Assembly (NCBI GenBank): GCA_027559495.1
Contig: JAMXSV010000007.1
Location: 434,001-498,000, forward strand
From: Aurifilum marmelostoma
Lineage: Eukaryota; Ascomycota; Sordariomycetes; Diaporthales; Cryphonectriaceae
Direction of reading: 5' to 3'
Length of the DNA stretch: 64,000 bases
Part shown: one piece after another, positions 54,766 through 64,000 of the stretch
How positions within the stretch are numbered: position 1 is the first letter of the stretch
How the letters are laid out: each line of letters opens with the position of its first letter
Position numbers and translations under genes: made by a program
Notes under the pieces: generated by a model
Databases searched by the model: none
Told to the model about the DNA's origin: nothing
The model's input: the letters and a program-made list of their open reading frames with translations, nothing else

Positions 54766-55423
54766 CGGATCGGTGAGGGGGGGGGGGTTGATTGCGGGCG
54801 GGCTCAGAGTGGTGGTGGGGACAGCTCGATGTATATCTGCACATGTGGAGGGCTAGGGACATTTGGTAATTGACCTAGTACTTACTACCTACTATCTACT
54901 ATTTGATATGTGGCAATCTCTGTGCCCTTCTCTTCGAACTTCCTCTTCCGGCCGACGTGTGAGGTGCCCACCAGTGGGAGACATGAAGTAGTAACAGAAG
55001 GACACTTCTTCTACCGTAGAAAACCCACATTCTCAGGATAGAATCCCAGTGGACTAAATGCTGATTTCAGGGAAGAAACTATGCTGGCATAGACTTTGTT
55101 GATTTCTTTGCACATGTGAGCTATACTGCCGTATATATGTATGTTCATTTCAGACAATCTTGAATAATGTCAAACTAAATAGGTATCATGCAGTAATGCA
55201 AAGTCGCGCGCAGGTCGCTGTGCGCGCGCACATATGCCTCCAGACCCAGCGGTCCGTCAGTCTAAGTGATTCATTCGTTCAAGCCAGCTGCATCACGACT
55301 GGAAGCGTCGGGTTGCCACCTCTCCTTCTTTCATGCCGACCTTGAAGCATTACACGTACACGCACACACACACACACACACTCTCTCTCTCTCTGTCTCC
55401 CATGGATGCCCCCATCCCGAGAT
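54766..55423. other. Convergent intergenic region between mrpl23 and uricase
   Basis: Starts with a G12 run (about 54775-54787) after the mrpl23 stop and ends with a (CA)n plus (CT)n compound microsatellite (55360-55395) just beyond the uricase stop. Presumed 3' UTRs only. Confidence 0.55.
55360..55395. repeat. Compound (CA)n(CT)n microsatellite
   Basis: Directly visible, about ten CA units followed by seven CT units, 29 bases past the uricase stop codon. Confidence 0.95.
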
Positions 55424-56522
55424 CTAGTCCCGAGAAACCTCGCACTTGATGAGACCGTTGGGGCCAGACTGTGGAGCATAGACCTCGGCGTCCTTGCCGG
55501 TGTTCTTGAGACCCTTGTGCCAGCTGAGGTCTACATTGCGCATCAGCTCTTGTCAGCATATCCCCTCTCTGCCTACATCAATGGAATGGAAAGAAAAGAA
55601 AGGGGAAAAAAAACAAAAAAACAGCCACGACAACGGCTTACCAATCTCAAAGTAGTGCTTGTTGGGCAGGGAGTAGTCGGCACGGGCGACATCCGGCACC
55701 TTGGCCAGGATCAGCTCGCACATCTTGTACATGGTGTTCTGGACGCTAGGGCTCTCGTCCTCGGCAAAGGTCTTCATGGTGATCTCGCGGGCCGACTCCC
55801 AGGCGTGGTCGAACTTTGCCGCGGCGTCCTGGACGGCGGCGAGCGAGGCAAACGTGTTCCACGACCAGCCGCAGTCGACGTCGGTGCTGAAGATGCGGTC
55901 CCAGGTCTCGCCGAGGGTGGTGTACTCGTCGCGCACGAAGCCGTGGAAGGCGGAGCCGGTGCTCTTGAGCACGGTCAGGCCGACGATGCCGCTGCGGATG
56001 GCGATGCCGCCGGAGCGGCTGGCGGCGGCCTCGACGTTGCGGGTCTCCTGGCCGTCGCGGTAGAAGCTGTGGGGGTGGGGCTTGCCGTCGACGACCATGC
56101 GCGTCCAGCGGTGGACCACGACCTTGATGTGGGCCGTGTGGATGTGCGCGTACGTGTCGAGGAAGTGCTGGCCCAGGGTGCTGGCGAAGAGCTCGGGCGG
56201 GTTGACGGGGTGCTCCTTGGCCTTGATGTAGATGGTGTTCTTCATCGAGTCCGTGGCCACCACCACGCTGTTGTCGGCCTTGGTATATCTGTGGGATTGT
56301 GTCAGTGAGGAACAAAAAACCCCAAACGGTCAAGAGAAGGAAGGGAGTCGAGGCCGAGGGGATGGGAAAGGGGGTAAAGTCTCACGATGTCTCAATGTCG
56401 CCTTCGAGCAGGCAGGTTACAGTCATCTCCGTGACGGTCTGCACGCCGGTTGCCTCGTCCCGGTGGACCTTGTAGACCCGGACATTGTCCTTTCCGTACC
56501 TGGCAGATGAGAGTCTAGGCAT
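55424..56522 (-). CDS. uaZ: Urate oxidase (uricase), without a C-terminal SKL
   Basis: Cofactor-free enzyme oxidising urate to 5-hydroxyisourate in purine breakdown, normally peroxisomal. Exons 56522-56386, 56288-55642, 55530-55424; 296 aa. The Lys-Thr-His set of the family is present: Lys 11 in ARYGKDNVRVYKVHR, Thr 58 in VVVATDSMKN, and the His of DLSWHKGLKN. Other blocks are FLDTYAHIHTAHIKVVVHRW, GLTVLKSTGSAFHGFVRDEY and DYSLPNKHYFEIG. The end reads GPNGLIKCEVSRD and then TAG. Fungal uricases typically continue a few more residues to a peroxisomal SKL; here no SKL-like triplet appears in any frame just beyond the stop. The protein should be active, but its location is uncertain. Upstream is a GATA cluster consistent with nitrogen control. 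Confidence 0.95.
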
Positions 56523-57182
56523 TGCGATGGGTTTGTGTTGTGTGTGTAGAGAGGAGGTATGTTTGTGAGAGTGAGAGTATATCTTGAAATCACCAGGGGC
56601 CGGCGATTCGAGGGGCACAAGGATGACGAAGTCAACAAGACTCGCGGACAAGTTGTCACGATGAGAGGAGCGGCAGCAGCAGCAGCAACAGCAACAGAGA
56701 GGCAGTACAGTGAAGATGCGAGAACGTAAGAGGAGGAGGACGACGTTGTTGTTTCTCAACAGGAAAGCTAGCCAACAGACGACGAGGGGAAAAGGATGGA
56801 GGAAGAGGCTGATACTTAAAGTATTTCCCGCCTTTGCAAATCGGTTCTTCAGGTAGCGACGGGCCTAGTGAGCTGGAGTCCGTTTCCCAGAGGGGCCAAC
56901 TATTTGGAGGGGGGGGGGGGATGGACGGTGGGCAGATGCGAATCTTGGCTCTGGGACTCGTCGGAGGGCGGCTCAGACCTGCGGTGGCAGTGGCCGGGCC
57001 GGACCCACAGCGGCAGCCAGCGCTGTAGAGAAACTTTATAGGACCGGAAGTCGCCGAGAGCCTGGACTATTTGTCACAAGGCAAAAAGTCCATGTCCTGT
57101 TGTCATAAAAAAAATATGAAAATAAAAGTGACAGACATATAAAGGCGTGGGGGCGATTAAGGAGAGGAGAGCTGGGGCGGAA

Positions 57183-57235
57183 GGGGGGGGGGGGGGGGGG
57201 GAGAGAGAGAGACACACACACACACACACACACAC
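57183..57235. repeat. G19 run with GA and CA repeats
   Basis: Compound low-complexity tract, directly visible. A complementary-type (GT)n tract lies 120 bases further on at 57353-57376. Confidence 0.95.
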
Positions 57236-57668
57236 ATGGGAAAAAAAGCGAGTAAAAAGGAGGTCTTGTTTTTTGGTGTCACCTTCTTCCCTTGGTTCCT
57301 CTTAATTTTGCGGAGCAAGATGTGCCGTAGAGAAACCCCCTCAAAATGGGGGGTGTGTGTGTGTGTGTGTGTGTGTCTCACTCTAAAATCTGCAACGCGG
57401 GAACGGTTGCATCTACAAGCGATGCGGGCTTATGCTGATCCCCTCTTCCGCGGGCGAGATGAGGTTACACAGAGGGCTACACAGGCAGAGGCAGAGGCCT
57501 AGGAAGGCCCTGCACAGGGTAGCATGGTGCCGATTCGATGATCGAGGACCATTTTGCGGGGGTGGGAAGGGCCAATGTAACAGGGCGGGTCATGATTACT
57601 ACCGTACGTAGATAGTATGTTGTGGCCCGGTGCGAGGGCCTTGATCGTACGACAGACCAGATATCCTC

Positions 57669-57726
57669 TATCTATCTGACTTGATAAATGACCAACAGAT
57701 AAATTTGTGTGGGATATTCTATGATA
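57669..57726. promoter_or_regulatory. Cluster of five GATA motifs upstream of uricase
   Basis: TATC at 57669 and 57673, GATA at 57683, 57698 and 57723, all within 58 bases, three of them GATAA. AreA/NIT2 GATA factors bind paired GATA sites and control purine catabolism genes, including uricase, in Aspergillus and Neurospora. The cluster lies about 1.15 kb upstream of the uricase start, and about as far from tsc11. Function is inferred. Confidence 0.5.
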
Positions 57727-58797
57727 AAGAATATAGTTTGGTTGTCTATAGACCTTATATATACTCTGAAGCATTCCTTGTTGTTGCCATGTGAACACAG
57801 ACAGGGTCAAACAATCCTGATGGTCCATGTCTTTGTAGGTTGGCATTAGGTAGAATAATGTCAGCCTACTAAGTATTTGACATGGAGAAAAAGTGAAGAC
57901 AGGAAGAGTCATATGCAGCTTGAAATGTACTTTATGTATGGTTCTGAGTAATTGTGTAAATAGTCAAGTGCTGCCATGAATACGAAGGAGGGAGGCCCAT
58001 GTGTCCAGTGCTTGGGTACTCCCATACTGACTGATTAGGTGCATACATACAAAAGTAGTATACTGTATACTTTTGTCTTATGCGGTGTGATGTTGTTGTC
58101 TTGATCTTCCCCACCAGTCTGACCTTCTTTTATTGAACCAAGGCCAAAAAAAATCAAATCTCATATTCAACAAATGTTTCAATTTCACATGTAGATTCAC
58201 AATATAGTATCATTGACTATCAAATTTGAATCACATACAGAAACCCCTAGAGAGACAAAAACATGTCCAGCTGCATACCTACTTAGCGACAAGGGTTGGG
58301 GTACTGGCCCCCCCTGTCCTGCAGTCCCACTTTTCCTGTGCTGTAGTTCACCTCACTCGTCCAGCTGCTGCGACGATTGGACGTAAACCACCAACATTCC
58401 TTCTCCCCCTCCACGACGTTGACGGACTCCTACAGCCAACCTACCCATCTTGCTGGTCAAAACTCGCCATTGTTTCCCTGTCAGCCGACGACACTCTTTC
58501 ATGCTCTGGTGCCAGGACTCTTGAGGAGCCTGGTTTGCTTCTTGCTTCCATTTGGGTTGCCCTCTTTCTTATCTATAGGATCGTCTCGCCCTCCGCCCTC
58601 CCTCAGGACCCTCCCCCCCTTCTAGAAACGAGCCGGGGGCCTCGCCGGTTTCTTCCAACTTTTTTTCCTCCGCCGCCGTATCAAGCTTGCGATAGACAGC
58701 TGCCGATAGAAGAAAATCACAAGAAGACGTGCAGTCAGGAGCAACAAGACAAGAAGCAGTACACCCGTCGTTCTTGGATGGCATAAGGACATATCGA

Positions 58798-58851
58798 ATG
58801 CAGGGGCGGCTGCGATCGTCCCTTGTGGAGGACTCATGGACGGGCCCTTGA
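58798..58851 (+). other. Overlapping upstream ORF in the tsc11 leader
   Basis: An 18-codon frame (MQGRLRSSLVEDSWTGP, then TGA) starts 38 bases before the tsc11 ATG and overlaps it in another frame. It could reduce initiation at tsc11 if the mRNA begins upstream of it. Confidence 0.4.
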
Positions 58852-61304
58852 GCTCCTCGGCAGGCCCAGCCCTCGGTTCTGTCCAGAGGGACAAGGAGAA
58901 GACCTTCACCAGCCCGCAGTCCTCGTCAGGCACCATTACCCCTATAGCCAGGCCGCGGCCGAGCCTCGACCAGGGCGATGGCACCAATCTGCAGCCCCCC
59001 CAGGGGCTTCTCAGCGGTGGCCGGAATATGTCGTCATCCGCCATGAGCTTCGCCCCGCGCGGTGCCAGCCTCAACCCCCTCGTCTGGTGCCGGCCCCGGC
59101 AGCTTCAGTTCAGACCTGCGGAGTCAGCTCGGGCCCTCCAGGGCGGGGTCCAGGCTGGACGTCTACAGCAGCCTGGCACCCCTCAGCGAGACCACCACCG
59201 CCGGCAGGGACCCCTCCGATGCCGACAAGCTCCTTGCCGACCTGCGCGACGAGCTCGCCCGCGAGAACAAGATCAAGGAGGGCAGCGAGAACATGCTCGA
59301 GGCCCTCAACACGAAAAAGCCAAAACACGTCAAGGAGCAGAAGGCAAAGGTCGAGGCCGAGCTGAACGCCTCCTACGCCCGCATCAGGAAGCTCAAGCAG
59401 CGCATCGAGCTGCTGCTGCAGCAGCCCAAGGCCGCCCCCATCACCCCGACCAGGCCCTCTGGCGACCTCCCCTCGGTCCTGCGGAACACCAGATCCCCAC
59501 AGAGCGCGTCGAGGAGCGGCGCCGGCTCCGACGTCGACGAGGTGATGATGGACCCCACCTTCCGCCTCGGCGAGCTGCTGCAGGCCCTCGAGGTCGAGGG
59601 CCTGACGCCCGAGTACTACGTCGCCAAGGCCAACGCCCTCGTCAACCTCTTCAAGAACTACCCCAACCTCAAGTACGACCTGGTGTGGTCCGTCTTTGGC
59701 CTGCGCATGCAGGTCATGCTGCTGAGCGAGAGCAGGGAGGTTGTGGCTGCGGGCTATCGCATGACGCGCTACGCCATGTCCGACAGGTCCTCCCTCAAGA
59801 AGATCCGCACCCTGAACACCGACTACGTCGTCATCTCATCCCTCATCAAGGACAAGAAGGCCGACCTGGAGAGGGAGCAGGCCCTCAAGTTCGTCCGCGC
59901 CTTCCTCGATATCAAGGACGGCATCCGCGAGCTCTCCAGGGCCGTAGTGAGGACCGTCGCCTCCATCGCGGAACACGGCGACGACAGGCTCCGGCCGATC
60001 TGCCTGGAGACGCTGGCCGAGATCCTCGTCCGCGACCCGCAGCTGCTGCTTGCCTCCGGTGGCCTTGCCGTCATCTGCGATGCTCTGACTGAGGGCTCAT
60101 ACAAGGCGCCAGAGAGTCTGATCACTGCCTATCTGTTTCTGCTCGACTCCCCGCAGAAGCGACAGTATCTCCGCCCCGGGTACGACCTCGAGGTCATCTT
60201 CAACGTCTTCACCGACGCGTTCCTCTCCAACGAGGCCATACTGAAGAACAACTCCAAGGCCATCTCTTCGGCCCTCAGGACGTGGCCTGGTATCATGTAC
60301 CTGTCTATGTATAACTTCCGCGCCGTCCGGTCGCTCATCGCAAGTCTGATGCTCCCCAACCAGCAAGCACGAGACATTGTCATCGTGCTTCTCTACTCCC
60401 TGCTGCGGATCAAGTCTCCTGCGTGGGCCACGCCGTTCTTGGCTGGGAGGAGGCTGACGACGTATGGGAGGGTCAATACGCTCAAGCCGGCTCCAGAGGC
60501 CAGGAACGCCCAGGCTCAGATGGAGGACGACAATGCGGAGCAGAACTTTGTGGACCACTACACGGCCCTGCTCCTGGCCATCCTGATAGAGGCGGATCTG
60601 GTCTCCACGCTGCTGAACCTGGCCCGCAATGCCGAGGAGGAGACGATGAAGCGCAAGTCGACCTTGCTGTTGGGCGAGGTCCTCAGGCTGTGCAGTCGCC
60701 TTCTGCCCGCCTCGTGGAGCAGCAACTTGCAGTTCCTGCCGGATCTCTTCTCCCAGGCTGTCCGCTTCAATGATAAGTCGCATTTTGTCGCCACCAGCCT
60801 GATTTACCAGATAAGCAGTGTCAGCCGCACCCTCTACCGGTCGACCCCGTCAGCCCCGAGCGCCGCCGGCCTGTCGCTGAGCCAGATGACCGCAGGCCTC
60901 GCGCTGGAGGAGGAGCAGCCGAGAGCTGCCAGCTCTGTGCCTCATGTTGACGAGGGGGCGTTCCGGCAGCTCTTGGTCGACTCCGGGGTCCTGAGCAGCA
61001 GCAACTACATGAAGTGGAACTGGGAGATCATCCTGAAGCTGATCGAGGGCCCCCTAACCATCGGCAAGAGGGTTGACGACGCGAACAAGGCCTCCAAGTT
61101 CATGAAGAGACTGATGGGCTTCTATCGCCCCTTCAAATACCGGTTCTCCGATGTCAAGAGTACAAGGAACACGCAGAAATACATCAAGGTTGGCTGTGCG
61201 CTCATGCACACCCTCCTTCAGTCACAGCAGGGCATCGAGTATCTGGCAAACAATAAGGTTTTGAGACAGATTGCCGAGTGTCTGGCTCAGTGCGACCCGG
61301 TGAG

Positions 61305-61336
<32 letters not shown>

Positions 61337-63230
61337 GGAAGAATAATGTGTGGCCTGGAAGGCTGGCTGACATGGTTTTTATCAGACGAGCGGTATCACT
61401 GCCGGTGTCCCGTTGTTCTCTAAGGACAGAATGGCCGACACTCTCAGCGGGGGCTACTTTGCCATGCTGGGCGTCCTGAGCGCGGAGAAGCGAGGCCTGG
61501 AGATGATCCAGCGCTGGAGGATGTTCAACATGATGTACCACATCCTCGAGTACAACCAGCGGCCAGACCTGACGAGGCTGCTGCTCTCCAGCTTCGACTA
61601 CAGCTTCCAGGGACACCCCAGAGTCCTGCTGCGGACTGCCATGACCGCCGGCACCAAAGAGATCCGGATCTACGCCACCAACATCCTCCGCAAGTTTGTG
61701 AACAACCCCAAGGAGGGCACGGCGAACCACTCCAGGTGGGCCATCCAGCTGCTCGTCGAGCAGCTCTACGACCCGGAGGTCGAGGTGTGTGCCACCGCGA
61801 TCAAGATCCTCGAGAGGGCCTGCAACACAAAGAGCTATCTAGAGTTCATCGTCGGCTGCAGACCGGCTCTGGACCACCTCGGTGAGATCGGTGCACCCCT
61901 GCTGCTGCGTTTCTTGTCCACCTCGATCGGCTACGATTACCTGGACGGCCTGGACTACATCAGAAATGAAATGGACGACTGGTTCCTCGGACGCAACGAC
62001 TCCTATGTTAGCACCGTGGAGGCTAGCCTCGCCCGCGCCTTTGCCGACGGGCAGGACGAGCCGACCAACCGCATGAGCCTGCTGAACGACGAGCCTGATG
62101 CCGAGGCGGACCCCCACGTTCCGCCTCATTTCTACCGCGAGCTCACCCGGACCGAGGAGGGCTGCAAGCTCCTCGAGCAGAAGGGACACTTCCTCGAGTT
62201 TGCCAACACCATCCGGGAGTACGGCATGCATGCTGACGACCCCGAGGTGATGGTCAAGGTCAAGGGCTGCATGTGGGCCGTCGGCAACGTCGGCTCCATG
62301 GATCGAGGCGCTCCGTTCCTCGAGAGCTGCGATGTGATCGAGCACATTGTGCGGATCGCAGAGCAGCACGAGGTGATGAGCATGCGGGGCACGGCCTTCT
62401 TCGTGATGGGCCTGATCTCGAGGTCCGTCCACGGCCTTGAGATCCTGTCCGAGCTGGGCTGGGATGCGAACACGACCCCGATCGGGGTGTCGACAGGTTT
62501 CTGTGTCCCGACGAACCTGTCCAAGTTCCTCTCCCTGCGGCCCTGGCGTCACCAGCTGGCAGCCTCGATCGCGCTGCCCAGCTCGCAGAGGACCGAGACA
62601 GTCAGAGCTCCAGCCATGCCCTCACGGCCGCGGTCGGACTCGATGATGGAAGCCATGGGAGCCCCGAGCTCCATGTATGACAACATCCACACGGGCGCAT
62701 TCGACGAGGACGGGGACGTGGAGCTAGACCCCAACCCCACGAACCACAAGATCCTCAGCCTGTTCATTGATCTGAGCAACACGGTCCGCTTCAGCAAGGC
62801 GCGCAATGACCTCGTCGCGCTGAAGGAGAAGAGGCCACAGGGCTTCGCCAACGCGCAGGTATTCCGGCGCGTCGTGGCCCTCATGGAGGCGCACCACTAC
62901 CGACTTCCAGCACGCCGCATGCTCGAGCTCTTTGAGCGGAGCGTGCTCCGCGAGGTCGTGTTCGGCGAGGAGAGCGACGACTCTGCGGACGAGGACTACA
63001 CCAGGCTTGCTACTGCGAGGTATGCGAGGTCGCAGCAGCAGCAGCAGCTAGGCGGGTGGCCACAGAGCAGCCAGGGCGAGGACAGCGACGACGACGACGA
63101 CGACGACGAGGAGGAGGAAGATGAGGAGAACGGACACCGCAGCTCGGGTGACGAGCAGGGCACGGAGAGACAGCGCAGCATCAGCGATCCGGCCGAGATC
63201 GAGACTCGAGAACGGCGCGGCACTGTCTGA
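58836..63230 (+). CDS. tsc11: TORC2 subunit Tsc11/Ste20/AVO3 (Rictor), with an apparent +1 frameshift
   Basis: Scaffold of TOR complex 2, which phosphorylates AGC kinases and controls actin and membrane stress. Exon 1 is 58836-61299 and exon 2 is 61386-63230; 1435 aa corrected. The start MDGPLSSSAGPALGSVQ lies in a Ser/Pro-rich leader. The frame changes at the C5 run 59075-59079: with C4, FAPRGASLNP continues SSGAGPGSFSSDLRSQLGPS, and no ATG exists upstream in the downstream frame. A coiled coil (DADKLLADLRDELARENKIK) follows, then helical-repeat regions typical of Rictor (GLTPEYYVAKANALVNLFKN, LRTWPGIMYLSMYNFRAVRS, GITAGVPLFSKDRMADTLSG, KGCMWAVGNVGSMDRGAPFL, MRGTAFFVMGLISRSVHGLE). The C-terminus has polyQ and Asp/Glu runs. 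The intron is rich in TC and CA repeats (GTGAGT ... ATCAG). Confidence 0.94.
59075..59079 (+). other. tsc11: Frameshift site in tsc11 (C5 homopolymer)
   Basis: Deleting one C joins the N-terminal frame (58836 onward) to the main frame; the main frame has a stop at 59044 and no upstream ATG of its own. Confidence 0.75.
61304..61336. repeat. (TC)n(CA)n microsatellite in the tsc11 intron
   Basis: Begins four bases after the donor GTGAGTC; the repeat makes up about 40 percent of an 86-nt intron. Confidence 0.95.
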
Positions 63231-64000
63231 GGCCGATAACCTGTAGTTCCTCTTTTATCTTCTCCGGCCTTCTCCTCACAACACCTAGGCCAAGTCGTCG
63301 TATTTGGGCAGGGAAATACGGGCCAAGACGAGGCTTGCTCCTAAGGCAGCAGCAACACGTGCGTTTGAGGCGATTACGAGATCTGTACAATAGTATGGGG
63401 AACGAAAGCACGAATTCTTTCTTGCATCTGGTGCATATGGAATTTTGGAGGGGTTTAAAGGGGGCGGCGCCTGGGGGGGGGGGGAATTAGCGGCAGCGAT
63501 GGATATCTTTGGGGCGGGCGAGGCGTTAATCTGAATACCCTCATCACTGGAGTTTGTACGACTACTGGTTGTTTCTTGCCCTCCATTGTTGAAAAATGAA
63601 AGAAAAGTTCAAGGGTGAGCGAGAAGAAGACGGAAAAAGGGATGACTTCGCATCAATCGGAGTGCGAAAAGGTTGACGAATGCCGCTCAATGCTCAGAAT
63701 CTTATGATGCCCCTTCGTCGTAGAACCAGAAAAAAATTAAAAAAAAAGCGGATATCATGCAATGACAGAACACGAGGGGGAGGAGCAGCTGCGCAAGAAT
63801 ACTTTTTCCCTCTTTTATTTGAACTCCCAGATGAAAAAACGCTCGCGCCTCTTGCGTGTGTGCGTGTGTGTGTCTGCAGATCGATCGTGTGTTCCCCCCG
63901 AATCAGTGTCATAGTTTTCCTTCAGAACCGAAAACCAACCCTCCGATATCAGGAGAGACTGGATCATTGCTGAAGATGGATCGATTACGTGATGGCTTTT
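63231..64000. other. Region downstream of tsc11
   Basis: Presumed 3' UTR followed by intergenic sequence with a G12 run at about 63473-63484 and an A-rich stretch at 63730-63747. No gene seen up to the window end. Confidence 0.5.

Larger units (their letters stand above)
56523..58835. promoter_or_regulatory. 2.3-kb divergent region between uricase and tsc11
   Basis: Includes a G10 run (about 56908-56917), a G19 run followed by GA and CA repeats (57183-57235), a GT repeat (57353-57376) and a cluster of GATA motifs near 57669-57726. No gene is supported inside it. Confidence 0.55.

Noticed and set aside
55406..56308. 300-codon open frame antisense to uricase
   Set aside because: Shadow of the uricase exon, repetitive Gly/Val/Leu text with no domain.
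58836..60092. 418-codon continuous frame from the tsc11 start
   Set aside because: After about residue 80 it is an out-of-frame, Gln/Arg/Pro-rich reading; the real protein continues in another frame after the C5 run.
1..64000. Bacterial-type operons, CRISPR arrays, insertion sequences, intact transposons or phage genes
   Set aside because: None seen; the intron-rich, widely spaced genes are those of a fungal nuclear chromosome, and no terminal repeats or transposase catalytic domains were found.

Overview
The window is nuclear DNA of a filamentous ascomycete (Pezizomycotina, most likely Sordariomycetes; no finer placement is attempted). The evidence is short introns (mostly 50-140 nt) with GTRNGT-type donors and CTRAC/CTGAC branch points, GC-rich exons, a NoxR-type NADPH oxidase regulator and ERMES subunit Mmm1, and widely spaced genes on both strands with no operons. 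I call 23 protein-coding genes and one spliceosomal RNA. I saw no intact transposon, tRNA, rRNA or CRISPR array.

Layout: mto1 (-, 3' end cut off at base 1), vps45 (-), mmm1 (+), rce1 (-), akr1 (-), srp102 (+), cystathionine beta-synthase (-), rpl32/eL32 (-), an Xdj1-like DnaJ protein (-), U2 snRNA (-), mitochondrial glutamyl-tRNA synthetase with a long C-terminal extension (+), csn5 (-), a hemerythrin-like protein (-), a FAR1-like zinc-finger protein (-), an unrecognised 115-aa protein (+), rpl34/eL34 (+), an NDUFAF3-like protein (+), an alpha/beta-hydrolase plus phosphatase two-domain protein (+), noxR (-), a gene-poor stretch of 7.2 kb, ccs1 (-), an unrecognised 69-aa membrane-anchored protein (-), mrpl23/uL13m (+), uricase (-) and the TORC2 subunit tsc11/rictor (+).

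Some genes are linked by function. Five act in or on mitochondria (mto1, mmm1, the GluRS, the NDUFAF3-like gene, mrpl23). Several concern membranes and protein lipidation: Rce1 trims CaaX proteins, Akr1 palmitoylates, Srp102 anchors the SRP receptor, Vps45 drives endosomal fusion. The DnaJ protein ends in the CaaX box CATQ, so it is a predicted Rce1 substrate. NoxR and Ccs1 both relate to superoxide. A cluster of GATA motifs lies between uricase and tsc11.

The most useful observations are these. (1) Four otherwise well-conserved genes (mmm1, rce1, noxR, tsc11) each carry a +1 frameshift inside a short A or C homopolymer; this looks like an assembly or sequencing artefact and matters to anyone predicting genes here. 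(2) Three of about 39 coding introns appear to use AAG as 3' splice site. (3) The GluRS carries about 300 extra C-terminal residues. (4) One protein joins an alpha/beta hydrolase to a HCX5R phosphatase. (5) Uricase lacks a C-terminal peroxisomal signal. (6) The U2 snRNA departs from the usual sequence in stem-loop I. I found no clear candidate for a wholly new system.
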